Assembly (NCBI GenBank): GCA_963833195.1
Contig: CAWHXF010000027.1
Span: 310,001 to 374,000 of the forward strand
Reading direction: 5' to 3'
Length of the DNA stretch: 64,000 nucleotides
From: Granulosicoccus sp963833195
Lineage (GTDB): Bacteria; Pseudomonadota; Gammaproteobacteria; Granulosicoccales; Granulosicoccaceae
Shown here: positions 1-8,103 of the stretch, in pieces
How positions within the stretch are numbered: position 1 is the first letter of the stretch
How the letters are laid out: every line of letters starts with the position of its first letter
Made by a program: the position numbers and the translations under genes
Notes under the pieces: generated by a model
The model's database searches: none
Told to the model about the DNA's origin: nothing
What the model saw: the letters and a program-made list of their open reading frames with translations, nothing else

Positions 1-297
1 GTCTTCGCGGACTGGAACTTCCTGCCGTTCTTCGTCGGCAACGTCACGCTCGCGATCCTGGTGACGCCGATCTTCAACGACGCACGGGGCAGCCTGCTGC
101 TGCCCGTGTCGTTCCACTGGCAGCTCATCAACCCGTTCTGGCCCGACGCGCAACCCTGGGACACATGGATCCTGGTCGTGGTGGCGGTGGTCGTGGTCTG
201 GCTGAAACGCGAAACGATGTTCACCCGCGAGCGGGCGGTGACGGACGTGATCCCCGGGGCGGACGGCGTCCGGTCGCGAGACGTGCCGCGAGCTTGA
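1..297 (+). CDS. CPBP family intramembrane metalloprotease, C-terminal fragment (cut by window edge)
   Basis: The reading frame is open from base 1 to the stop at 295-297, so only the last 98 residues are seen. They contain a conserved stretch ending a transmembrane helix (NVTLAILVTPIFN), then GSLLLPVSFHWQLINPF, and a last hydrophobic helix WILVVVAVVVVWL. The pattern small-N-x-x-x-GSLL followed by a His-x-x-x-N helix is typical of the last two catalytic motifs of CPBP (Abi/CAAX protease-like) membrane peptidases. The N-terminal glutamate motif lies outside the window. Substrate and role are unknown; the family includes prenyl-protein proteases and bacteriocin self-immunity proteins. Confidence 0.6.
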   Translation, partial: VFADWNFLPFFVGNVTLAILVTPIFNDARGSLLLPVSFHWQLINPFWPDAQPWDTWILVVVAVVVVWLKRETMFTRERAVTDVIPGADGVRSRDVPRA

Positions 298-685
298 TCG
301 GTTCGGTACGGCTGCGTACCTGCAGCTGGCCGCGGCGCTCGACATCCGGCGCCACGCGCTCGTGGTCGGACCCCTGATCATCGGGCGCGGCTTCTACGTC
401 GTGCAGCTGTACGGCTGGATGCTGCTGGTGCCCGGTCTTCCGTCGACGTTCTGGTTCGCCGGGCTCGTGGACGCCGCGTTCACCGTCGGCTACGTCGTGC
501 TGGCGCGGCGCGGCGGCCTGCGCCTGAGGGATCTGTTCGTGCCGTCCCGGCGATGCGCCTCCTGCGCCCAGGCCACGAAGCGCTTCACGCCGCGCCCTCC
601 GGCCGCTCGCCTCCCTGCGCCAGCGCCCGCACATGAAGTTCCGTCACGTGCGCTACGCGAGCGAGCCGCTTCGGGGCGCTCTTGA
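251..685 (+). pseudogene. 5'-truncated fragment of a small membrane protein
   Basis: The frame opens after a stop at 248-250 and overlaps the end of the CPBP gene. From about base 290 it reads like real protein (ELDRFGTAAYLQLAAALDIR followed by two hydrophobic segments near 362-400 and 425-500), but no credible start codon precedes that part; only an internal GTG at 362 is available. After RDLFVP (about base 540) the translation turns into Arg/Ala/Pro-rich noise up to the stop at 683-685. The reading is a gene remnant that lost its 5' end. I do not recognise the family. Confidence 0.35.
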
Positions 686-707
686 GCCTGCTCGTGAGCT
701 GTTCGGG

Positions 708-2216
708 CTAGCGCGCGAGCCTGCCGACTCGAAGCGCTTCTCGCTCGATCAATCGACCTTCGAGAATCACGCGTTCGATCGAGTCGTAAGCAGTCACGTC
801 TTCGAGAGGGTCGGCCTCGAGTATCAACAAGTCGGCGCGCTTCCCGACCTCGATCGAGCCGATCTCGTCATCCACGTGAAACGCGCGCGCGTTGTCGAGT
901 GTCAAGGCTCGAAGCAACTGCTCGAGCGTCACTCCCGCCCTGCGCCAGGCGAGCATTTCCCAGTATCCCGCCAGACCGGGCGGCAAGGCCCAGCCGAAGC
1001 CGCCGACGGCGGTATCGGTGCCGAACAGCAGGTTCGCACCATCGGAAGCCATGTCGCCGATCAGCCGCTCATAGCGGGAGAGGTGAACCGAGATCGCCGC
1101 CGGCACGTCATCGACCGAGGAATCCTCGGCGAATTGAGAGCCGAACATGTCCAGGAAGTCCTGACGTTGTCGTCCCGCGTTCGCTCGAAGATGGGCGAGG
1201 TAGCGTGGCGGCACCACCTTCTTCCATGCAGGATCGGCAAGCACTTCCGGATCGAACAGGGACGCGGTGTTCGACAGCGTGCCGAAAGTCGGCTGCAGCC
1301 CGACCTCGCTCCGCGCGACCGCTTTCGCGATGCTTGCCAGCTCCGGAGTGGGTTCCGGCGTTGCGAATCCCACTTCCGCCCAGTCCCACATCCCGTGCGC
1401 CAGCACGTCCACCCCGGCCTCGAGCGCGAAGCGATGGCCGTTCGGGGTCGTCGCGTGCAGCACTACCGGAAGATCCAGAGCGTGAGCGGCCGCAACGATG
1501 TCCCGGACGATGGCGACCGACGGAAGGCGGAAATCGGGCGCTCCGCCGGGCCACCAGAGCGCTTCCTCGTAGTACAGCTTCACGCACCGGCCGCCTCGTC
1601 CTCGTACGTAGTCCACCGCGGCGGCCGGCGTGTGTCGGCTCGGATCGGCGGCGGCCGGCACGAGGCCACCCGAATGATGATCTATCAGGAATCCGGGATA
1701 GCTCTCGCCAACCGGTCCCCCTTCCAGTTCCAACGCCATGTAGCCATCGGAAAGCACGACGCCCTGTCCGCAATGAAGCAATCGCGGATGGTCGACGGCG
1801 CCCTCGAAGCGTGCGTTCGCGTCCTCGTTCGCATTGAGTTCGACGACCGTGGTGAACCCGTGGTAGAGAAAGCTGCGCGGCTGCTGTTCCATGAACGCGT
1901 CGCGAAGAGCGTCGAAGTCATCCGTGTAGGATCGCCTCAGGCCGGTCGCGTGATACAGGTGAACGTGGCTGTCGATCAGACCGGGGATCACGTAGCGGTC
2001 CATGGCGTCCACGAGTTCGGCCCCCGGCACGTGCGCCTCGCCCTCGCCGATCGCGGCAATGACACCGTCCTCGATCAGCACCCAGGCATCGAGCAACGGT
2101 TCGGATCGCTCGGGCGAGATCAACGTGGCGTTCGTGATGAGCGTCGTCGCGGCGGCGCAAGGGGAGATCCAGGACGCGACAGCGAGCATCCCCCAGGCAA
2201 ACGTCGAACGGTCCAT
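708..2216 (-). CDS. Secreted metal-dependent amidohydrolase
   Basis: A 502-residue amidohydrolase-superfamily protein (imidazolonepropionase/dihydroorotase-like TIM barrel). Residues 1-22 form a signal peptide, so it acts in the periplasm or outside. The sheet typical of the family (LITNATLI, VLIEDGVIAAIGEG) is followed by the metal motif GLIDSHVHL (H84, H86), a Lys in CVKLYYEE that could be the carbamylated bridge, His residues in VVLHATTPNGH and VDVLAHGMW, and Asp in LLFGTDTAVGG. The C-terminus IGSIEVGKRADLLIL is the usual closing motif. The ATG at 2214-2216 is chosen over an upstream start because GGGAG lies just before it and the signal peptide follows. The substrate is unknown; cyclic amides, lactones or dipeptides are possible. 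Confidence 0.85.
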   Translation of the reverse strand: MDRSTFAWGMLAVASWISPCAAATTLITNATLISPERSEPLLDAWVLIEDGVIAAIGEGEAHVPGAELVDAMDRYVIPGLIDSHVHLYHATGLRRSYTDDFDALRDAFMEQQPRSFLYHGFTTVVELNANEDANARFEGAVDHPRLLHCGQGVVLSDGYMALELEGGPVGESYPGFLIDHHSGGLVPAAADPSRHTPAAAVDYVRGRGGRCVKLYYEEALWWPGGAPDFRLPSVAIVRDIVAAAHALDLPVVLHATTPNGHRFALEAGVDVLAHGMWDWAEVGFATPEPTPELASIAKAVARSEVGLQPTFGTLSNTASLFDPEVLADPAWKKVVPPRYLAHLRANAGRQRQDFLDMFGSQFAEDSSVDDVPAAISVHLSRYERLIGDMASDGANLLFGTDTAVGGFGWALPPGLAGYWEMLAWRRAGVTLEQLLRALTLDNARAFHVDDEIGSIEVGKRADLLILEADPLEDVTAYDSIERVILEGRLIEREALRVGRLAR

Positions 2217-2630
2217 CGGGTACTCCCGTCGCGGCCGAGTCGATGGTGCGTCCACTCGGTGCGAACGGTCCACTGGCTTTTCGGTCTGGACTGCATCGTT
2301 GACGACGCCCAGCCCGCTGGCCTCGACGATCGGCCGGCGCTCGGAGTGCGTGACCGACCGGCGAGGAGCGCGCCTGATCACGGGCTACGCGCCCGACGCT
2401 GATCAGGGCGCGTACGACGCCTCGACGACGTTGCCCTGTACGGAGCCCATTCCCGAACACCGACGCCCATGCTGCCGGCAGACATTCCGCTGCTGTAGAG
2501 GCAGGCGAGCGGCTCGACACGCGCCGGCGCCCACTCCACCCACACCTCGAACGTCGCCCCGCTCGCTATCCCTCGAGTCCGTCGCCGGGGGTACCGTCGT
2601 CGGGGGTAGGGAGGGTGGCACCGGCACGCA
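2217..2630. other. Intergenic region without a recognisable gene
   Basis: This is the space between the amidohydrolase start and the end of the arylsulfotransferase-like gene. The frames crossing it are Arg/Pro-rich and match no family I know. It contains two TGATCA words at about 2376 and 2400 but no FNR-type box. The promoter of the amidohydrolase should lie at its left edge. Confidence 0.5.
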
Positions 2631-3962
2631 TCACCGATTCCCCGAGGCAGGACGCCCCCCGCCCTCGCAGACGAACGCCTCCGGTGGCGTCCCGAAGAAG
2701 TCCCGCGCCAGGTAGGCCGCGTCGGAGACGAGCCCGTTGTGGCGCTCGTCGTGCACGTTGTTGATCTCCAGCAGCACGCGTCCGCCGCGCTCCATCTCGA
2801 GCACGCGCCCCTCGTACGGCACGACGACCTGCACCGTGTTCTCGTCGAGCCATTCGTGCTTGCCCATGAAGGGCGTGTAGAAACGGTGCTCGGGCTCTAC
2901 GTCGACGATGCCGAGCGCGCGCGTTGCCGGATCGATCACGAGGATGTTCGACGTGCCGCGTCCGGTGTCGTTGTCGAACACCGATATCGTGCCGTCGGGG
3001 AGGAAGTCGGGGTCGTGCTGACGGTGCCAGGGACCGTGGCTCCACCAGAGGACCGAGTGACTCACGCGATCGATGACGACGACGAGGTCGAGGTTGCGGA
3101 AGCTCAGCATGAGATCCCCGGCCTCGAAGTCGGGAAAGGCGCCCGCGATGTCCGGCCCGAGCACCTCGATGTCGTTCGGGTGGAACAGATCCGGCTGCGC
3201 GCGCGATCCGCGCGCGCACGCCGGCGTGCCGCCGGGCGCGATCGAGAAGATCAGTCGACTCTCCTGCGAGGCGTCGATGATGTCCTCGACCAGATCGATC
3301 GTCTCTAGCGTCTCTCCGCTGTCCGGGTCGAAGCGCACGAGCGTCTGGCACTGGTCGAAGGTCGACGCCTCGCCCTGCCAGGTCCAGATCCCGCCGTCCG
3401 GATCCGGCGCGAGCGAGTGATGGAAGACGCCCTCGCGCGACCACAGCGGCCGGCCGCAGACGTCGTAGCGTGCGATCGCGTCGCCCTTGTCGACGTTGAC
3501 GATCACCGAGCCGTCGGGCAGGACCACGAAGGCGTGCGGCGACTCCGAGCCTCCCGACGGTCCGTCCGGATCGAGCGACGCGTAGTCGAGCACGCGTTCG
3601 TGCACGCGGCGCCCGCGCGCGTCGAGGATCCAGACGCCGAAGGCGTCGGCGTCGCTCATGTACCCCGTCAGCACCCTGTAGCCCGGGCGCAACGCAGCGG
3701 GGACGCGAGGGTTCCAGATCGCGCGTGAGGCGTGTTCGGGGACAGGGTTCAGCGCGTGCTTCGGAGCCAAGCTTCCGGTCTTCCGTGCGTCCTGCAGCAA
3801 CGAGACGGTGCGCGCGACCTCGCGGTACAGCCACGGCTTCTCGTTCGCGAAGTGAACGCCTGCGCCGAACAGCGCGAGCGCGGCGATGGCGGTGAGCGTG
3901 ACGAAGAACACGACGCGGCTGGCGTCGAGCGGGTGTTTCCCTCGGCGGCCGACGCCACTCAT
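2631..3962 (-). CDS. Arylsulfotransferase (ASST)-like membrane-anchored protein
   Basis: A 443-residue protein with one N-terminal transmembrane helix (about residues 16-36) and a periplasmic beta-propeller. Blades resemble the ASST family: FHHSLAPDPDGGIWTW, LFHPNDIEVL, the strongly ASST-like WSHGPWHRQHDPDFL, then DGTISVFDND and MGKHEWLDENTVQVV. Known ASSTs move sulfate between phenolic compounds; the catalytic His is probably the one in the QHDPDFL blade, which is inference. The start at 3960-3962 overlaps an upstream stop as ATGA, implying translational coupling to a gene whose end alone remains (3959-4036). Many such proteins are uncharacterised and may not transfer sulfate. Confidence 0.7.
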   Translation of the reverse strand: MSGVGRRGKHPLDASRVVFFVTLTAIAALALFGAGVHFANEKPWLYREVARTVSLLQDARKTGSLAPKHALNPVPEHASRAIWNPRVPAALRPGYRVLTGYMSDADAFGVWILDARGRRVHERVLDYASLDPDGPSGGSESPHAFVVLPDGSVIVNVDKGDAIARYDVCGRPLWSREGVFHHSLAPDPDGGIWTWQGEASTFDQCQTLVRFDPDSGETLETIDLVEDIIDASQESRLIFSIAPGGTPACARGSRAQPDLFHPNDIEVLGPDIAGAFPDFEAGDLMLSFRNLDLVVVIDRVSHSVLWWSHGPWHRQHDPDFLPDGTISVFDNDTGRGTSNILVIDPATRALGIVDVEPEHRFYTPFMGKHEWLDENTVQVVVPYEGRVLEMERGGRVLLEINNVHDERHNGLVSDAAYLARDFFGTPPEAFVCEGGGRPASGNR

Positions 3963-4036
3963 CCGACGATGCGGCGGGTCACCGTGAACCCGCGGTGATC
4001 GCGGAAGCGGTAGGACGAGATGTCGGGCCAACAGCG
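3959..4036 (-). pseudogene. Possible 3' remnant of a gene coupled to the ASST-like gene
   Basis: Immediately upstream of the ASST-like start, one frame reads DISSYRFRDHRGFTVTRRIV and ends in a stop that overlaps the next ATG (ATGA). This junction is typical of a real translationally coupled gene, but upstream of about base 4036 the frame becomes low-complexity Arg/Ala/Pro sequence. I suspect that the body of the gene is lost. The family is not recognised. The stretch from 4037 to 4314 holds nothing else that I can support. Confidence 0.25.
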
Positions 4037-4314
4037 GCATGGGTCGCGGCGACGGGCCCGGCGGCGAAGGCGGCAAGCGGGCGATGGCGAGCAAGGCGTG
4101 AGCGCATCGGTCCGGTTACCTTGGGGTGGGGGGACATCACGTTGTACGGCTGGACCACCTCGTCCGGCAAGTCGCCATGCCCTCGGCACGCGTGGCCCGA
4201 AGGCGCTCGAAGGCGGTGCAGCGCGCGTCGTCGTAGCGATAGTCCGGGCCGGGGTCGCGAGCGCGGCGGCGGGGAGCGTCGCGAGAACGGGGGCGCGGTG
4301 CGTCTGGTCTTCGG

Positions 4315-4836
4315 TCATGGGCGCGGAAGGTCCATCGAGTCGATCTCGTCCAGGAACGCGTTGATGGCGGCGAAGAGCTCCGCGTCGTGGCCGACCCAGA
4401 CGTGACCGCCGCTCGGGTAGAGGAGGAGGCGTGCGCCAGGGACGCTTGCCGCGATGTGGCGTGCGGCGTCGGCGGTCAGGAAGCGATCATCCTCGAGCGA
4501 TATGGCGAGCGTCGGCGCGACGATCGATCGGTCGCCGGGCCGACGCTCAGCCGCTCGAGCCAGTCGTCCCACGGCTCGGCGAACCGCTCCGACGTGCCGC
4601 CCGCGGCGCTCAGCAAACCAGTTCGATCGCGAGAGCGTCGGCGCGGCGTCGGGCGTCGAGACCCGCACCAGCGCCGCCGGCCCGCGCGTGCCCTCGTCGG
4701 CGATCGCCCCATCGTCGCCGCGCGTCTGCCCCGGCACTTCGCTCTCGGCGCAGCCGCCGAGCGGCAGGAGGCTCGACAGCGCGATGGCCAGGGGGAAGCC
4801 GATCGGCGGCGCGATCGCCGGACACGGAGCGCTCAT
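4315..4836 (-). pseudogene. Alpha/beta hydrolase lipoprotein, middle part lost
   Basis: The ATG at 4834-4836 starts a lipoprotein signal (IALSSLLPLGGCAES). The C-terminal 65 residues (IVAPTLAISLEDDRF, then YPSGGHVWVGHD) are the typical acid and histidine region of alpha/beta hydrolases. Between them there is no nucleophile elbow (G-x-S-x-G), and part of the sequence (GTSERFAEPWDDWLERLS) reads in a different frame. The total of about 173 codons compares with 300 or more for an intact member. The simplest reading is an internal deletion plus frameshift. An FNR-like box at 4897-4910 still sits upstream. Confidence 0.55.
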
Positions 4837-4896
4837 GGGCGCGATGCCTCGTGGAAAGACTCGCGCGCAGTCTCGAGGCGGGTCTCGGCTCACGCT

Positions 4897-4910
4897 TTGA
4901 CCGGGGTCAA
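4897..4910. promoter_or_regulatory. FNR/FixK-type box facing the broken hydrolase gene
   Basis: TTGACCGGGGTCAA, a strict TTGAY-N4-RTCAA palindrome. It ends 60 bases from the start codon at 4836 on the minus strand, a distance consistent with an activator site near -41 plus a short leader. Confidence 0.6.
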
Positions 4911-4964
4911 GTGCCTTCGCTCGCCTGCACGCAGCGGCGCGCTCGCACCTGGCGCCCCGGACGC

Positions 4965-4978
4965 TTGACGCGTATCAA
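4965..4978. promoter_or_regulatory. FNR/FixK-type box upstream of the HAD/OtsB fusion gene
   Basis: TTGACGCGTATCAA, a strict palindrome of the same class. It is 60 bases before the ATG at 5039. Together with the box at 4897 it makes a divergent pair with mirror-image spacing. Confidence 0.65.
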
Positions 4979-5038
4979 GCGCAGACCGAAGCGTTCACGG
5001 TAGAAGCGCTCTTCGGGAGTCACCCCGGGAAGCAGCTC

Positions 5039-6631
5039 ATGTCAGACCCCGTTCAGGAGCCGATACCGGCGCCCGTTCACGACATCGCTTCCGGCGCGTT
5101 CGATGCCGCGATCTTCGATCTGGACGGCGTCGTGACCCGCACCGCGCGGGTGCACGCGGCGAGCTGGAAGCGGTTGTTCGACGACTTCCTGCGTCGCCGC
5201 GCCGCGCGCACCGGCGAGCCCTTCCGCCCGTTCACCGACGAGGACTACCGGCGGCACGTCGACGGCTTGCCGCGCCTGGACGGGGTCGCGGGCTTTCTCG
5301 CCTCGCGCGGGATCGAGCTGCCACGCGGCCGGAACGACGATCCGCCGGGGGACGGGACCGTCCTTGCGCTGGGCAACCGCAAGAACGCACTCTTCCGCGA
5401 AGTGCTCGCGAGCGACGGGGTCGAGGTGTTCGACACCACCGTGGCGTTGATCGACCGCCTGCGCCGGGACGGGACGGCCACGGCGCTGGTCTCGTCCAGC
5501 CGCAACGCGCGCGCGGTGCTCGACGGAGCGGGCCTCACCGATCGCTTCGACGTGATCGTCGACGGCAACGACGCCGCCCGCTGCGCCCTCGCGGGCAAGC
5601 CCGCGCCGGATCTCTTCCTGGCGGCGGCCGCACGGCTGGGCGTGTCGGCCGCTCGCGCCGTCGTGTTCGAGGACGCACTGAGCGGCGTCGCCGCCGGCCG
5701 CGCCGGCGGGTTCGGTCGGGTCATCGGCGTCGATCGCGTCGGGCAGCGAGAAGCCCTCTACCGGGCGGGCGCGGACACCGTCGTGGCCGACCTCGCGGAG
5801 CTCTGCGTCGCCGACCCGCCGGCGCCCGCGCCGCACGGCCCGCCGCCGCTGCCGCAGGACGCCGAGGCGCTCGCGCGCCTGATCGGCGACCGGCGCCCGG
5901 CGCTCTTCCTGGACTACGACGGCACGCTGACGCCGATCGTCGCGCGCCCGGACCTGGCCATCCTGTCCGACGCGATGCGTGCCTCGGTCCGGCGCCTGGC
6001 AGGCCTGTGTCCGGTCGCCATCGTCTCCGGTCGCGATCGGGTCGATGTCGAGCGGCTGGTCGGGCTCGACGGACTCGTCTACGCCGGCAGTCACGGTGTC
6101 GACATCGCCGGTCCGAACGGGCTGCACGTCGAGCACGGCGGCGGCGCGGCGATCTCCGCCGCCGCCGAACGCGCGGCGAACGCCCTCCGTCACGAGTTGG
6201 CGCCGTTCGAGGGGGCGCTGGTCGAGCCGAAGCGCTTCGCCGTCGCCGTCCACTACCGCCAGGTCGCGGTGACCGAGCTCCCGGCGCTGGAGGCCGCCGT
6301 CGATCGCGTGCTGACGTCCGTGCCGACACTTCGCAAGACGCGCGGCAAGAAGGTGTTCGAGCTCCGCCCGCAGTTTGCCTGGGACAAGGGGCGGGCGGTG
6401 CTGTGGCTGCTCGAGGCGCTCGGGCTCGAACGGCCCGAGGTGCTGCCGTTCTACCTCGGCGACGACACCACCGACGAGGACGCTTTCAGGGCGCTGGCCG
6501 AGCGCGGCGTCGGGATCCTCGTGGGCGGGCCGGAAGCGCCGAGCGCGGCGTCCTATGCACTCGCCGACACCGCCGCGGTTGATCGCTTCCTCGGCACGCT
6601 AGCCGAGGTCCTGGAACGCCGCGGTGTCTGA
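5039..6631 (+). CDS. Two-domain HAD hydrolase: beta-phosphoglucomutase-like + trehalose-6-phosphate phosphatase
   Basis: A 530-residue cytoplasmic fusion. Residues about 20-255 are a beta-phosphoglucomutase-type HAD domain (FDLDGVV with D27/D29, the cap, SSSRN, GKPAPDLFL, VFEDALSGV). Residues about 285-525 are an OtsB-like domain (LFLDYDGTLTP with D292/D294, VSGRD, YAGSHGVDI, GKKVFELRPQ, YLGDDTTDEDAF), which dephosphorylates trehalose-6-phosphate to trehalose. Both halves keep their catalytic aspartates. The fusion suggests that glucose-1-phosphate/glucose-6-phosphate conversion is tied to trehalose metabolism, an inference supported by the carbohydrate-reserve genes further on. The start is preceded by GGGAAG, and an FNR-type box lies 60 bases upstream. 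Confidence 0.85.
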   Translation: MSDPVQEPIPAPVHDIASGAFDAAIFDLDGVVTRTARVHAASWKRLFDDFLRRRAARTGEPFRPFTDEDYRRHVDGLPRLDGVAGFLASRGIELPRGRNDDPPGDGTVLALGNRKNALFREVLASDGVEVFDTTVALIDRLRRDGTATALVSSSRNARAVLDGAGLTDRFDVIVDGNDAARCALAGKPAPDLFLAAAARLGVSAARAVVFEDALSGVAAGRAGGFGRVIGVDRVGQREALYRAGADTVVADLAELCVADPPAPAPHGPPPLPQDAEALARLIGDRRPALFLDYDGTLTPIVARPDLAILSDAMRASVRRLAGLCPVAIVSGRDRVDVERLVGLDGLVYAGSHGVDIAGPNGLHVEHGGGAAISAAAERAANALRHELAPFEGALVEPKRFAVAVHYRQVAVTELPALEAAVDRVLTSVPTLRKTRGKKVFELRPQFAWDKGRAVLWLLEALGLERPEVLPFYLGDDTTDEDAFRALAERGVGILVGGPEAPSAASYALADTAAVDRFLGTLAEVLERRGV

Positions 6632-6692
6632 GGCCGACCGGACGCCCTCCAACGATGTCTTCGCGCACGCCGCCGAGGGGCTGGTGCGAATG

Positions 6693-7982
6693 TCACTCGA
6701 CGAGGAACGGAACGTTGGCGTGGGCGGCGCTGCCACCGTCGTCACGCGTGTAGACGAACAGTCGGTACGCGCCCGGCGTCGTCGGCGCCGTCAGTTCGGC
6801 GGTGCCCGCGTCGGCGCTCACGAGCCCCGGCACGACCTGGGGCAGGCGCTCCTCGTCACCGCCCGCTTCATCCGCCCGGCTTTCCTCCATCAGCACCCAT
6901 TGCCAGTCGAGCGGCTCGCCTTCCGGATCCACCGATGTCACCGTGGCGGTGACGGTCCGACCCGGGGCGAGGGTCACGGAATCGGCGGCCGTGCGGCCGT
7001 CGAGCGCAATGTCGGTGATGCTCGGGGCGCGGTTCTCCGGCCAGTCGCCGCTCCACAGGTATTCCATGGTGTCGACCGCTGCCGTCGAGGACCCATCCTC
7101 GAGGAACATGCCGTACCAGGTGGGCGTTCGCTCCTGCTTTTGCCCCCACAGGAAGACGTAGTCGCCGAGTATTCGTGGATCCGAGGTCAAGGCGATCTCG
7201 TGACTCCGTAAGTAGTTGTCGGCCTTGTCCGTACTGTTCTGCTCGATCGGCGCGTCCCAGGCGGTCGTGCCGACCTCCCAGTGCCCGATGGCGCCCCACT
7301 CGGTCACCATGTACGGCTGGTCGAAGCCCGCATCGGCGATGCGCTGCGGGAGGTTCACGATGTCGCCGTACATCTGGATGCTCACGAAGTCGAGCTCGGG
7401 CGCACGGGTCTCGATCAGCGAGGCGAGGTCCGCGTCGAAGCCTGCCAGGGCGGTCGTCGTCGGGTGATTCGGGTCGATCTCGTCGATCATCGCGGCGATG
7501 TCGCCGATCGCGTCGAAGACCGCCGGATTCTCGAAGAAGAGATTGGGCTCGTTCCCGATCATCCACGCCAGCAGCGCCGGATGGTCCTTGTACTTCAGCA
7601 CCTCGGCCTTGGCGTATTCGAGCTGCCGACGCACGGCCTCCTCGTCGTCGTAATCGAAGCCCTTGCGCTCGGGCACGATCTCGATGCACATCAGTACCGT
7701 CAGGCCGAGGGCCTGGGCCTCGTCGAGCACCTCCAGACCGGTCTGCTCGCCGTTGTCCGTGCGCCACGTGCGGAAGCTGTTGCCGCCCCTGGCCGCGAAT
7801 CGTGCCTTGTCGCCGAACTCGATGCCGGCACCGCGCACCTCGTAGGGCTCGCCCCCGCGCAGCAGGACGTGTCGCTCGCCGTCCTTGCCGAGCGTCACCG
7901 GTATCGGTCCGTCGGCATGGGCGAGCGGTGCGGTGGCGAGACAGGCGAGCGCGGTCGCTCGGATCAGGCTCGAAGACTTCAT
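6693..7982 (-). CDS. Secreted GH2-like (TIM-barrel) glycosidase
   Basis: A 429-residue exported protein: signal peptide 1-23, then a beta-glucuronidase/GH2-type catalytic barrel. RGGNSFRTWRTDNGE and ALGLTVLMCIEI match the early strands. WMIGNEPNLFF holds the candidate acid/base E145, and YMVTEWGAIGHW the candidate nucleophile E229. The C-terminal ~110 residues look like an Ig-type beta-sandwich (APSITDIALDG, GRTVTATVTSVDPEGE, GAYRLFVYTRDDGG). The N-terminal GH2 sugar-binding and sandwich domains are absent. The ATG at 7980-7982 is chosen because the signal peptide starts there. The glycan target is unknown. Confidence 0.7.
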   Translation of the reverse strand: MKSSSLIRATALACLATAPLAHADGPIPVTLGKDGERHVLLRGGEPYEVRGAGIEFGDKARFAARGGNSFRTWRTDNGEQTGLEVLDEAQALGLTVLMCIEIVPERKGFDYDDEEAVRRQLEYAKAEVLKYKDHPALLAWMIGNEPNLFFENPAVFDAIGDIAAMIDEIDPNHPTTTALAGFDADLASLIETRAPELDFVSIQMYGDIVNLPQRIADAGFDQPYMVTEWGAIGHWEVGTTAWDAPIEQNSTDKADNYLRSHEIALTSDPRILGDYVFLWGQKQERTPTWYGMFLEDGSSTAAVDTMEYLWSGDWPENRAPSITDIALDGRTAADSVTLAPGRTVTATVTSVDPEGEPLDWQWVLMEESRADEAGGDEERLPQVVPGLVSADAGTAELTAPTTPGAYRLFVYTRDDGGSAAHANVPFLVE

Positions 7983-8103
7983 GCGCGCGGGCTCTTTCGG
8001 GCAGATCGAAGGCATCAGACTAGCGCGCGGAACGCCATGGCGTCGATGGGCTCCGCAGGTTTCGTTCACGCCCGATGGTCTTCGCGGCCGCTGCGGCGCG
8101 CGC

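Noticed and set aside
2376..2405. Paired TGATCA words as a regulatory inverted repeat
   Set aside because: They are short, common palindromes with no relation to a nearby start and no match to the FNR-type spacing.
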